Shown: positions 1 to 11,190 of the stretch, piece by piece
Position numbering within the stretch: position 1 is the stretch's first letter
How the letters are laid out: every line of letters begins with the position of its first letter
Source of the DNA: Spirodela intermedia
Taxonomy: Eukaryota > Streptophyta > Magnoliopsida > Alismatales > Araceae
Direction of reading: 5' to 3'
Assembly: GCA_902729315.2 (NCBI GenBank)
Contig: LR746269.1
Location: 9,584,231-9,648,230 of the forward strand
Length of the DNA stretch: 64,000 nucleotides
Program-made: the position numbers and the translations under genes
The notes under the pieces: generated by a model
Told to the model about the DNA's origin: nothing
What the model saw: the letters and a program-made list of their open reading frames with translations, nothing else
Databases searched by the model: none

Positions 1-166
1 AAATATGGCGAACCGTAGTTTATCTGTTGATGCGGATGCCCATCTGGGAAATTATTAGCCTTTATTCTCCTGCTCTCCAATTGAATGCGTCAAATTATTT
101 CCGATGTGACCATCCTGGTTTCTTCTCGGCTGCTGTCTGCTTCTGTGAACCGATGACAGCCTGGCA

Positions 167-209
<43 letters not shown>

Positions 210-3200
210 CTCCGACCTAGGTATCTGCCTGCTGGATTCGCTGGCCGGATCTGGTACATGTGGCAAGTCCTGAGGCCTCTTCCTCATGTCATCTGGAAAT
301 CCTCATTTTGCCACGCAAAAAAAAAAAGCCCACATTTGTCAAGCATCTTTCTCGCGTCTTCAGAAAATAAAAATGCTTTTTTTCTCATAATCGTGCCTAA
401 AAAACCCACTCTTTGCCAAAAGTCCTCATCATATATATATTTTTAACAAACTTATTTTATGAAAAATCCATGGTGACACTCAACTTGATGACATAATAGA
501 TAATATTAAATGATTAATCGTTTAATAATCAGATAGTAGAAGAGATTACGAGATAAACTAATTTAAGCGCCATTTTTTTTCAGTTATCTTATTTCCGTAG
601 GCCTTCTCAGGGAGGCAATTTATGAGAGTTCCGCTCTAAGCCCAATTTTATGGGCCTTCCTTCTGGTCCGGGCTGGGTCAGGGCTCTGCAAAGCTCGGGC
701 CCAACCCACCAACTAGTGAGTGAGTACTCTTTTCTTTTCCTTTTTATTTTTTATTTTTTATTTTTTACATAGCATCAAAGTTGGGCTAACATTGAGCCTA
801 GATGAGCCCATTTGAAATCGAGCACTAATGGGCCTTCTCGTTTACTCTCATTCTAATCATACAGATCCTGATTTGATCAAACGGACACGAAGACACCACA
901 TTGTGCAAATCCTTCTCCCAAGGGAAGGAGGGGGGTTGATGCATTGTAGATAGAGAAATGATATGCTGGCAACCGACTTTAGATTCTCTTTGTATGTCTT
1001 TGTGTTTATAAATCATCGTCTAATCCATTTTCTCTACCAGTGTCAAATACCTTCTTCAAATCATAACATGATTTTCTCTATTTGTGATGGTATCCTTGGT
1101 ACTCAATGATGGAATGCAAAGTTTTGAAAACTATTTTGTAAAAGGATAGGGTTAAACATCTTTGCTTCTTTGGATTGAATCATACTTTATGGTTCTAAAT
1201 TAGACAACTTGCCATCTAGTATTATGATTGGATTGTGTCGAGCTTTTTTTCTCATTACAGCCTATTTTTTAGTCCATTTCAAAGAAAGATGAGTGGAAAA
1301 GGACACTAGTCTAGCTCATGGAGCTCAAAAGGTAGAGGTGTAAATTATTCTTGCTAGTATAACTCGCATCCTAGAATTAGATATTAGTGTGAAGTGTGAG
1401 GTTGGATGGAAAAGTCTAGATCTTTATGACCTGTTTGTGTAGATGTTTCAATTTTTTGAATTAATTTTAAATTTTCTCAATGATCAAGGTAGAGAGTAGA
1501 ATTGGTTATAAGCAGAAAAAAAGTGTGGGGTTCTTGGTGATCACTACTTTTTTATCTTTTTGCAAGAAGTAGGTGGACCATTATTATTAATATATGTCTT
1601 TTTCTTTTTAATTTCTCTAGACTGCACACTTTGGGTATTGAATTATTTTATGTGAATTCTCTCATGTTGTTTTTATGGAACAATTCTTACCCCTTAATTT
1701 TCATTTTTTCATGTATCTTGACATAAACAAAACACTGAATTTTATGTAATTGTTGTGAACCATCCATTGAGATGAATGGATAATGAGAATAGAATTTGGG
1801 GCTCAGCCTTTTAGACTACGTGAAAAAGGTATCCAATTTATTTAGAAAGAAGTTTCTTCTTCATTGAGTAATGAACATTGATTAATTTTTTGTCGAATAG
1901 TAACTCACATTGTCTTTAGATAAGTTTAACTAGTTAGAAGAAAAAATATTTTTTATTCTAAAAAGATGTTTTGTTGATTTTTTAGCTTTTAGATCTCTCA
2001 TTTATATCGCTAATTCTTTGGAAAGAGTAGAGTTGACCTTAATTTATCAAATATTTGATGTTATTATGATTTTAGATTGATGTACAAGAGCCTAGATTTC
2101 ATTTCTAAATAATATACAAACCCTAAGGACTTATGATTGACCTCCCTAATTTGCCAACAATTTGATCTTGTGAATGTCCAGAAGTTAATTGCTTACGTTG
2201 TATTTTCCAATTGTGCATTTAACAGTTTGATACTTTTATTAGGTTGGCAAAAAGCTGATTACAAGAAAATACATAAAAATGTCAAAATGAAATGATGAGT
2301 AACTTCATGTGTATTATTGTAAAAAGTTTCTACTTAATGTGTATTTGGGACCTTATTGTATATATTTTGTGTGTGAACTATGGTCCTCATATAAGCCTGA
2401 TTTGATGATGTCATTCATGTTTCTATAGCAAGAAAATCCACGTCTTCATGTAGTTTTCTTGGTGTCACTTGAGAAAAATAATAACTGAACAATTCCCATG
2501 TTGTATAATAACTTAATTTAGGTGCCTCAACATTTCAAATTAGTGAACAACTTACAAGAATTCAGTCTAGAATTTCTTATGATGTTATTCATTAGATCAT
2601 CAATATGTGAAATGATTATTATAATGTTTATTTTTATATAATAACTAAGGTAATGAATCAATGTAAAATATGAATTATTTAAGTTCAAAGACATTAATAC
2701 TTGTTTGAGAATGATGTAATGAACTTATGTTTAATTTGATAATTTTTACTATTTATGTGATATAAATATTTTCTGATTTTTAATCTATGTGCTAACATGA
2801 TTATCTGAGGTTTATAATCTTAAGAATTATTTTTTCAATTGTCAAGAAATTACTCATGAAGTTAAAATTCGAAATATTTATCTTTATTTTTTAGGAAATT
2901 TATGATGACTTTTTTCAACCCTTTTTCAGTAATTTATTTTTTTTCAAAATTATGAGAAAACATGTAGTGATTTATGTCTATATCACTAAGCGTATGTCTC
3001 AAGGGTTTATGGGCAAAGTCAATATTTTTTGGCCAATCAATAGGTTATAGTATATCATCCATATATACATCATCTTCCACACTCTATTTTTAGTGAGTGA
3101 AAGGTCTATGGATAATTGTGGTTTTTATAATGATTGTTGAGATATTATTGTACGAAAATTGAAATGAAGGTCCAAGGTAAATAAATTAGATGATAAATGT

Positions 3201-4694
3201 CTAAGTGACAAGTGTAAATGAGCGAAGTGAATACATGTGAATTCAATTTCTATTTTTATTGTGTTGAATTTTTTTAATCATTCTTAATATATTATTTTTA
3301 CACTTTTAAAAACATTTTATATTCATTTTTTGGTATTGTATTTTCAAGTGATAGATGATTAGGGTGATTTCTAGAATGTTTGTGAATTTTATTTCTAATT
3401 GTATTTTGTTTTATTTTCTATTTCACTTATTCTGTCATTTGGGGGATAACAGACAACAATATTAAGTATTTGATATTTTTAAATCACCTTTCTATTCCAC
3501 TTTATTACCACAATGATACTATGTTCCTAAGTGACAAATAGGAACAAGTTCATGCATTTCTTTTTTGAGTTCTTTTTCTTGCAGTTTTAATATTTTTGGT
3601 GAAAACTAACTTTGTTACAATCATCATGGTATATTTATTTCGAAATATTACATAGTTTTTAACAATATTTGACTAATAATCATTTCAAAATGTCGATGAG
3701 GTTGCATTCTCTCTCTCCCCCTTATTTTTCAGATTTTTGATTTAATTTCCATCATTTTATTTTAATTTATTTTTGTGATATTATCTATATTTTCTTTGGA
3801 ATATTTTGTAGGCCTTGAGTCTTTTTTTAATGATGAACATGGGAACACATAAAAAATTAAATATTTAGAGCTCAAGCAATTTGGAAGATTTAAAGCACAT
3901 AGGAGATTATTTTATTTTTTTTATTTTCTATTTAATTTTATTTTAATAAATTATTTAGAATGAAAAAAAATCACATTGAGATTTATCATTATCTTTATAG
4001 ACAACCTGAATTCATCCAATTTTTATTTTTATTTTTATTTTGATACATTTATAAATATTTGAAATTTGATCATTTTGTTTAGAACTATTGAAGTGATATC
4101 AATTATCTTAGTAGTTCTTTCCTTTTAGCCGTTTTCACCCATTCTATGATATTCATTTCTTGTCCATTCATTTCATCTTCAAAAGACATGAAGGCATAAA
4201 ATGAGATTATTACTATAGAAAATCTATTATTGACTTTTAATTTCTCATCACTTGGAAGTTTGTTGAGCAATTTATGTCTTCATATGCGTCTAATACTTGA
4301 GTATCTGCATCCATTGTTCTTCAGAACTGCACCCATTGATTCTCCTAGTTTAGTGCTAGTTAATTTCTTATTACTGTCTATTAGAGATGTTCAATCAACC
4401 CAGATGATGTTTCTTTTTTCCTTAATATCCTGAATCAAATATAAAGTCCAACAAATACATGTCATGTACTCCCCCTTGATGATTCCTGAATTAAGATCAT
4501 CTATATTTAGAATCTATATCTTGAGATGAACAACACATAAGCACACATCATCTCTCTCTCTCTCTACTCTCTCTCTACTCTCTCTCTACTGATCTCACCA
4601 CCCAATTTCTAGTTTGAGGATTATTTCTTTTGATAGATACTCCACAATCAACTCTGTTCATCTGATATGCTGCTTAACATCCATCCAATGGCAG
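1..4694. other. AT-rich intergenic region
   Basis: No convincing gene is visible. The stretch is AT-rich with stops in all frames. A (CT)n tract lies at 171-205. A GC-richer patch with several GGGCC/GGGCCC-type words lies at about 640-720. Short CT runs at about 4550-4590 lead into the ARPC3 pseudogene. Parts of 1080-1600 read vaguely like decayed coding sequence, but I could not match a family. Confidence 0.6.
171..205. repeat. (CT)n microsatellite
   Basis: Uninterrupted CT dinucleotide run of about 35 bp in otherwise mixed sequence. Confidence 0.95.
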
Positions 4695-5137
4695 GTGTAC
4701 CACTCAAGCTTCGTCAATGATGACGGCGTCAAGAAAGCATTTGAATGCCCTCTCCTTCATCTGAAAACCCACATCAAAGGCCTCGCTCCGGGCGCTGACC
4801 GAGTAAGGAGGGGATCTTACGGCAGCTGTTCTCACTCCTCCCGTTGACTTTCAAACGCCATTGACATTGTGGTGGAAGCCATTATCTTCTTCCTGGCGAA
4901 GGTCTTATTCAAGCACTTTAACGTGCAGAGCTCGGCCGACAAGCTCCCCAAAGCTCCCCGTCCACCTGACACTGTACATTAACGTGACACTGACGTGGCT
5001 CGAGGGCTACTGAACCCTAACCGAGGGCAGCAAGGCCATCATCAACCTCGGCCTGGAGACCGTACCTGTCCCCGTAGAACAGGGCTTCCCCTTCAGCGGC
5101 CTGTTCACTCCTCAGTCCAAGAACGAAGCATGCTCTC

Positions 5138-5172
<35 letters not shown>

Positions 5173-5402
5173 AAACAGTGTCTGATAATTGTGGGTTGAA
5201 AGTGAGGAGGGGGAGGGGTGGGGGTCTTTTTTTTGCAGAGTTATTGAGGAATTATCTGAAGCAGATCAGGGAGGAGACGAGCGGGAAGTTGCTGAGCTGC
5301 GTCTACAGGCATAACGGCACGCCCAACAAATGGTGGCTCACCCTCGCCAAGAGGACCTTCATGGACATGGCCATCCCCCAGCCAGCCCCCTCGCTGAAAC
5401 CA
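4695..5402 (+). pseudogene. ARPC3: ARPC3 (Arp2/3 complex subunit 3) pseudogene
   Basis: Conceptual translation matches plant ARPC3, the p21 subunit of the Arp2/3 actin-nucleating complex, along most of its length. It starts at VYHSSFVNDDGVKKAFECPL (4695), continues with DIVVEAIIFF (4863) and a segment containing KAIINLGLETVPVP (from about 5030), and ends with LRNYLKQIREETSGKLLS and NGTPNKWWL (5240-5350). It is broken in several ways. A tandem duplication of about 10 bp near 4940-4955 (CTCCCCAAAG-like unit) shifts the frame. An in-frame TGA lies at 5011-5013 where the family has a Cys or similar residue. The sequence between 4803 and about 4855 is neither a plausible intron nor alignable. A CT-rich intron with a good acceptor (about 5145-5238) is retained, so this is a decayed segmental duplicate rather than a processed copy. 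No ATG is joined to the first codon. Confidence 0.87.
5139..5168. repeat. (CT)n microsatellite in pseudogene intron
   Basis: CT run inside the retained intron of the ARPC3 pseudogene. A second short CT run lies at 5418-5440, just after the coding similarity ends. Confidence 0.85.
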
Positions 5403-5407
5403 GAGCC

Positions 5408-5439
<32 letters not shown>

Positions 5440-5487
5440 GGAGTTTCTGTCTCTAACAGGGAGGTAAAACTATTGATTTGGGTTGGT

Positions 5488-8150
5488 TCATACGTTCTCG
5501 TCGGCGTCGGCGCCGCCTGGTTTTCCCAGCCGGGATTTCTGCAGGGAAGAAAGCGCCTCCCGAGATCTACCGGGCGAGCAGAGGTACGTGTAGGCAGACA
5601 TGCCGGCGAGGGCGGCGGCGACGCCGCCGATGCTGAAGACGCCCGGATTCGAGCCGAAGAAGAGGAACCCTCCGAGGAGGACGACGCACGTCTTGAACTG
5701 CCCCAGAACGACGTGCGACACCGCCGACGTTGCCCTGCGAAAACGGAAAACAGGGGAACAATCACCCAAGCTGCTCCACAGAAGAGAGAGACAGTTACAG
5801 AGTTAGAGAGAGAGAGAGAGAGAGCTGACCCTAGAGCGAGAGCACCGGATAACTGCAAAAGAAACCCGAGAAGAGCGGAAAGGAGGATGGCTGAGGAGCT
5901 GGCGGCGCTCCAGTGGAAGGAGAGGGCACCGGGGGGATCGAGCCACGGGATCATGGTGAGCAAGAAGAAGAGGGTCATCGGCGTCGTCTTCCACATCAAC
6001 CTGCCGAGTCAACGGAGTCGCTGACTTCAGATAAAGAACCCGTGGCTTCAGACAATGGCCCATTCTTCGCCGGCGGCGGCGGAGGAAGGGAAGAACTCAC
6101 GCAAGGGCAGTCCAGTTGTGGCGCTGCTGCAAGCTGGACCAGAGCACCTTGTTGGCGGCGCTGGGGACGATCCAGGCGAGGGCCACGCAGGCCCCGAAGA
6201 GCTGGAACTGGAGGTCGGTGACGGTCGCCACCGCCACGCCGGCTGAGACCACGGTCAGCGCCACCACCTGCGGAGTCGCCTCCTGCCCATTTTAGGGTTC
6301 CGGTGAAGACCAGGAGATGAATGATTTCCGAAACTCACCTTGTGGAAGGAAACCGTCTTCCGGAAGAGGATGAACTCCGCCAGGACGATGGTGGGGGTCA
6401 CCGCTATCTTCGCCATCTGGTAGAACCCGACGCTAGAAGAGAAAGCATTCATGGTTTTGCAGACAGCCTTGTGAGAGAAAACTGGGGTATGGGGAATTCA
6501 CCTGTTGTACTTCAAGCTGACGTTGGCGAGACCGGTGGAGACGGCCATGACGACGGCGAGAACCAGGAGGGTGGAGAAGGGGGTCGCCCTGGCCGGCGGC
6601 GGCGAGGGAAGCAGGGAGGCGGCGTTGAGTAGACCCATCAGGAGCCAGCTCACCACGTAGTGGATGAAGGTGAGGAAGATTGGGTAGTTGAAGCCCACTC
6701 TGCCCAGAACCTGATGATGAAAAAGAAGAAGAAGAAGGAGAGGAAGATGATGGTGATGATGATGATGCTGATGAAGAAGAAGAAGAAGAAGGAGAGGAAG
6801 ATGATGAAGAAGAAGAAGAAGAGGGAGAGGAAGATGATGCAGAAGAAGAAGAAGAAGAAGAGAGAGCGAGAGAGAGAGAGAGAGCGAGATAGAAGAGGAG
6901 GAGGATTTACGAGCTTGTTCATCATGATGATGCCGACGGAGACGAAAAAGTTGAAGGAGAGGGCGATGGTGGGGCTGCAAGCGCGCTGCTGCAGGCGCTT
7001 GGCGCCTTCCGAGGTCCGGAGTTCGCTGAAGAGGGAAGCTCGAAGATCGTTCAGAGCTTTGGCTTCAGGGAAGGGAGCCATGGGAGCAGGAGGAGGAGGA
7101 GAGAGAAACCCCAGCAAGAGAAGATGGCAGTTAGCACTCACAGAAAGAGTGTTCCATCCCTTCTCAAGAACATAAAACTTGCATCGGTGTAAAGATCGAG
7201 CAACCCAGACAAGGGGACATAAGTCAACACATGGGACAAGTCAAAAATTAAGAGATAAAGATCTTGCCAAAGGCTCGATTTTTACAGGCAAACATTGGGA
7301 GGTACCCAGTTAGTGCCCCCGGTAGGAGAAGATAGCCCATAGAATGATATAATAAAATAAATTAAATATCGTGGGTAACATACACGAGTGGGTCTACTCT
7401 AGTCAACGGACCAAAATTCTATCCCTCGTCCGATTCTGATCCATTGACTTATGGTTGCAGGATATTGACATAAAAGAACAAAGAAGAATTTTCATCAGGA
7501 GGTGGCATTTCCGTTCACAATCGACAGCAGCGGGAAGCTTCCATCATTAGGGTTTTGATGGCGGCTTCCTGCTCCCTTCGTCGCTCGCCCACACCGGGAA
7601 AGGTCATGCTGCGGTCCTGCGAGAGGGAGAACTTCTCCGGGCATCGGAAGTATCCCAGAATCGAAGACTCTTTCAGGTTAATCACCCTCCACATCCTGCC
7701 CCAGGGGGGCTGTTATGATGCTTGGAGATGGTTCGTGTCGATTTCTACCCTAATTCCTCCAATCTGGCGCGGATAAGGGGCCGACAAGAACAGAGAAAGA
7801 GCCAAAGAGGCGATTTCTACCCAAGATCAGTACTATGAAACGGGAGATGGCGAGGCATTGATCTGCTCACCCCCGAAACGCAGCCGCACTGTGCCGCCGA
7901 AACTAAGAAAAGGCCCCGAAGAACGAACTAAAGGAGATGATTTAAAAGGGGAGGAGGTGGTGAATGGGGGTGATTTCCACTTTTGGGGCGGATCAGGGGA
8001 GGTTCCAGCAGCCGCTGACTCTCCCCCACTGCCAACATTCATGTGCCCCGAAGCCAACTACGGGAGGGAGGGATTACCTCTTTCGCCGGCGTCGCTGTCC
8101 TTGCGCTTGAGCAGCCTCCGGACGCCGTTCCTCGTGAAGAAGTTGATCAT
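5488..8150 (-). CDS. Nucleotide-sugar/triose-phosphate-type transporter (DMT superfamily)
   Basis: Exons complement(5488..5734, 5830..6000, 6101..6267, 6339..6432, 6502..6710, 6911..7062, 8078..8150) join to 1113 nt encoding 370 aa, ATG to TGA, with GT-AG introns throughout. The product resembles plant proteins annotated 'nucleotide-sugar uncharacterized transporter', about ten membrane segments, presumably Golgi or other endomembrane. Diagnostic stretches are the N-terminal RRLLKRKDSDAGER, GVGFNYPIFLTFIHYVVSWL, LANVSLKYNSVGFYQMAKIA, MWKTTPMTLFFLL and TSAVSHVVLGQFKTCVVLLG. The first exon (24 codons plus one base) lies about 1 kb upstream of exon 2. Its phase fits an acceptor at 7063-7064, giving ...DAGER-A-KALNDLRASLF. 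Introns carry CT runs on the coding strand. The transported substrate cannot be told from sequence. An alternative in-frame ATG at 7079-7081 is described under findings. Confidence 0.9.
7063..8077 (-). other. First intron of the sugar-transporter gene
   Basis: About 1 kb between donor CAAAGAG|GTAATCC-type sequence at 8077 and the pyrimidine-rich acceptor at 7063-7064 (minus strand). Several short open frames occur here on both strands, for example a 73-codon frame at 7555-7776 (+), but none resembles a known protein. The intron placement is supported by the phase match of the two flanking exons and by the family's N-terminal sequence. Confidence 0.65.
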
Positions 8151-8629
8151 TCTTGCCGTCGCTCTCTCCCTCTCCCCCCCCTCTCACCCTCAGACGAACC
8201 CTCACACACGGAGGAGCAGAGCAGGTGGCCGGCTGCCAGCGCTCTCTCTCTCTCTCTCTATGTGTACAGCCCTGCTAGAGAAGCACATGGAGAGTGCTTG
8301 GGGGAAGCTGTCCCCGGCGGCGGTCGTCGGTTTTCAGACAGGCGGTGGCAGTAACCAGGCTCTCTCTCTCTACATCAGCTCTACTTTTTAAATACGCCGA
8401 CAATAGGAGGTCGACGTGGCAAGTGACTAGGGTCGGTGGCCTCTATTTTTCTTCTCCCCTGCTGTTGGTTAGATATTTTCCCCTCTTAGTTCGCCAGGTC
8501 GACTTGGGACTGCCTTTTTATGGTTTTTTTTTTTGGATCCGACAAACCACAGAATATTCGATTTGTCCTTTCCTTTTCAATAGCACCCCGAAACTATTTT
8601 TAGGTTTTCTGCTCGTGTACTACCACACA

Positions 8630-8676
<47 letters not shown>

Positions 8677-9088
8677 AACGTGCGCTTATGCTCTGTGTGC
8701 GTAGGAATATATAGGTGTATACATATGTATTTATCTATTTATCAACAAACTGGCATGCATTGAATTGCTATCCCAAGGTAGAACAAATGAAGAAAATCTC
8801 GTGAAAAAAGTCAACCATATCTCGAAATGAAAAAACCGATGAAAATCAAATTTCCATCCACCCGCCACGAGCTGACGTCTCCGCCGATTCTCGTATAAAC
8901 GACGCTGATATTCCGAGAAAGAGAGGTCGACAGCTGGACGAAGAAGGCGGCAGTTCATCCGGAAATGTATATTAAAGACCGTCAGATCCTCCGTCTGGTT
9001 GATCCGCCATGAGTCGCTGTCTCCGACCTCGCTGCACTCTCCTCCCCCGCATTCGGAGCACGCTCCCACGCAGGCGTCCTCTCTCGGC
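8151..9088. other. Intergenic region and transporter 5' leader
   Basis: Upstream of the transporter ATG are CT-rich stretches at about 8161-8260 and 8350-8372, probably 5' leader or promoter-proximal, then a pure (CT)n tract at 8633-8675. The 8880-9080 segment is GC-richer with open minus-strand frames adjoining the LBD gene. It could be LBD 3' UTR. I see no separate gene. Confidence 0.5.
8633..8675. repeat. (CT)n microsatellite
   Basis: About 43 bp of uninterrupted CT repeats between the transporter leader and the LBD gene. Confidence 0.95.
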
Positions 9089-9619
9089 TTACGTGAGGCT
9101 CGGTGGCGGCTGGTGGAAGTCGTCGGCGGGGAAACTCACCAGGTCCCATGCGGCGGGCATTTCACGCTGGCGAGCATCCTCGGTGGCGTTCATGGCCACC
9201 AGGGCCCGGGTCTCGGCGAGCTCCCTCTGGGTCGCCTGTATCTCCTGCTGCAGCCTCGTGATGATCCCCACGCAGCCGTAGACGGGGTCTCTCATCCTCC
9301 AGTACGCCTCGTAGGCTATGGAGTCCGCCGCCTGTCCCCTCTGCTCGACCGGCACCAGCTGGATCACAACAAAGGATAAACGACGGCCATCGTTGTCAAG
9401 TATATGTACACAGATGAGAGATGATGTTATTCTGGAGGAAGAGGGAAGTCGCTATAGAAGGACCTGAAGCATCCTGCAGACGTTGCTGGCGCCAAAGATG
9501 CGGTGGACGCAGGCGAATCGGTCGGGGTGGGTGGAGGGGAAGTAGGGGGCCAGCACACAATCCTCAGTGCATCTTCTCCGGAGATAACGGCAGGCGGCGC
9601 AGCGGGTGGAGTTGGACAT
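9089..9619 (-). CDS. LOB-domain (LBD, class I) transcription factor
   Basis: Two exons, complement(9089..9358, 9464..9619), encode 141 aa. The LOB domain is complete. The zinc-finger-like C block [15 protein letters not shown] fits CX2CX6CX3C. The GAS block [18 protein letters not shown] follows, then a conserved DPVYGCVG and a leucine-rich coiled-coil-like segment. The intron falls right after MLQ, the usual LBD position. The start is ATG 9617-9619, immediately before the C block; the frame is open further upstream but lacks domain content. The donor GTCCTT is weak. The C-terminus after the coiled coil is only about 25 residues, shorter than many LBDs. A GTGAGT at about 9137-9142 could be a further donor leading to another exon. 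LBD proteins act in the nucleus in organ-boundary and lateral-organ development. The exact subfamily member is not assignable. Confidence 0.88.
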
Positions 9620-9834
9620 GGCTGCCGGATTCTGCTGGATACCCGCGGAGATCCTAATCCCGAGGAAGAGGAAGACTAGGAGGAAGAGGGAATCAGGTGA
9701 CAGATCTTGGAGTATCTCTGCTGATCCTGGATGAGTGAATAGAGAGGGGAGAAATGGTAGGGGGAGGGTGGGAGGGTAGCAGACCAAGAGAAGAGGGATA
9801 GAGATTGAACAAGGACAAGGAGAGGGAGAAGAAG

Positions 9835-9849
<15 letters not shown>

Positions 9850-9890
<41 letters not shown>
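9850..9890. repeat. (GA)n tract upstream of LBD gene
   Basis: GA run on + (CT on the LBD sense strand) about 240 bp upstream of the LBD start, probably 5' leader or core promoter. A second CT run lies at 10018-10033. Confidence 0.85.
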
Positions 9891-9891
<1 letters not shown>

Positions 9892-10199
9892 GACTCCCCC
9901 AACGGCTAGAAAAGACAAAAAAAGAATTTGGGGTGAGAGACTAGAGGAGACCCCAAGAAGAACTTCCCAGTTTGGAGCAGCCGCCGGAAAGGGAAATGAA
10001 GAGAGAAGAGTGCGAGCTCTCTCTCTCTCTCTCCCCCTCTCATTCATGAGGTTGACCAGCCTGCAGTGGGCCCCCGACAGCGCCGCCTTGTAGAGCCCTC
10101 GCCGCAAGCCCAATTAAAATATTGATTAGGAAGTTCCGACAATAAAAAATATAACTTAAAAGGTTCTTAAATTCTATTTAATGAGTACTCTGTAAGCTC

Positions 10200-11190
10200 G
10201 AAATCCGCAGGGTACATGCCGGGTCGCCGGAATTGGACGTGCCCAACGCTTAATTCCTCCCATCTGCCCCACGTCGAGAATGTCCATGGATTGAGCAAAA
10301 CGCCTTCCCGAACCGGATCTCCCTCAGCGGCATTAGGTTATCGAGACCATCGAGTCTGCCATCTTGGTGTCGAGCCACCCCATCGCGAGTTCTTTATCTG
10401 AATGAGTTAGGATGGTCCACCGCTTGACCTACCGGCGCGGCCGCGCCCGTGGGAGCCGCGAGGACTCCTACTGCGGGACGAATCACGTTGTTTTTCATGT
10501 TCTGACAGGCGTTCACGCTGAATTCTGCACTACCAACGAGGAAGGAGATTGTAGAAGGAGGAATCGGGCGAAACGTCGTATCCCGGGCTTGCTGGAGGCT
10601 ACGAGCCTCGACGACGCATTGCAGATTCTGATCTTTCATTCCTTCCGACTCTTTTGCTCTCCTCTTCCGAGAGACCTCAAATTCCAGGTTTCCGTCTCAT
10701 GTGTTCTGCAGAAACTGCGTCTCTGCGATGCCTCCGTCGGCCACAGCTACAACCTCGTCGACGTCAGAAACCGTAGGATCGTTAATGTTGAGACCGCATC
10801 GTGGAGCCGTGTGTCTGTCCAAGAAGTCGGTGCGATGCCCTTTTTCCACGTGAACACGGAGAACCGCCACCTTCAAGTAGATCAGCTGAATCAGACGTAG
10901 AAGACGGGTGGGGAAATTATGAACAGAGGAGGCCTCCGCGTTATGACCCAGAAGACGCTTCCTTCTCAGGCGCCGACGACCGCCGGCAAACCGACCGGTG
11001 GAAGCGCCGCCGGCTCGCCTGTGCTTGTAGGGTTTCTTCGAAGTTTTGGGCCTGGAGGAGCGGTTTCTAGTCGAAGACGATGCGCCGGAGCCACGTAGCG
11101 TCCAGCCCACGTCGGTTCGTCAACGTCTGATAGATAGCTGGAGCCCATCGACTCCCCGCTGCCTCCACTGAGACCTTCCACTTATCCACC
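10200..11190. other. GC-rich island with unidentified overlapping open frames
   Basis: About 1 kb of GC-rich sequence in AT-richer surroundings. On + there is a 162-codon frame at 10412-10900 and an overlapping one at 10801-11070, which contains an acidic/basic segment with DVEDGWGNYEQRRPPRYDPE. On - there are frames at 10394-10639 and 10697-11110, and another minus frame near 10420-10540 is Arg/Ser-rich with RDSSRSRSPRGSHG. None matches a family I recognise. It may be an unrecognised gene, the 5' part of one, or a gene fragment moved here. I do not choose a strand. Confidence 0.3.

Noticed and set aside
5241-5999. 252-codon minus frame spanning the ARPC3 pseudogene end and transporter exons
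   Set aside because: It reads through transporter exon 5 and then through introns and out-of-frame sequence. The spliced model explains it better.
7555-8057. Small plus and minus frames within 7.5-8.1 kb as a separate gene
   Set aside because: They lie in intron 1 of the transporter gene and match no family.
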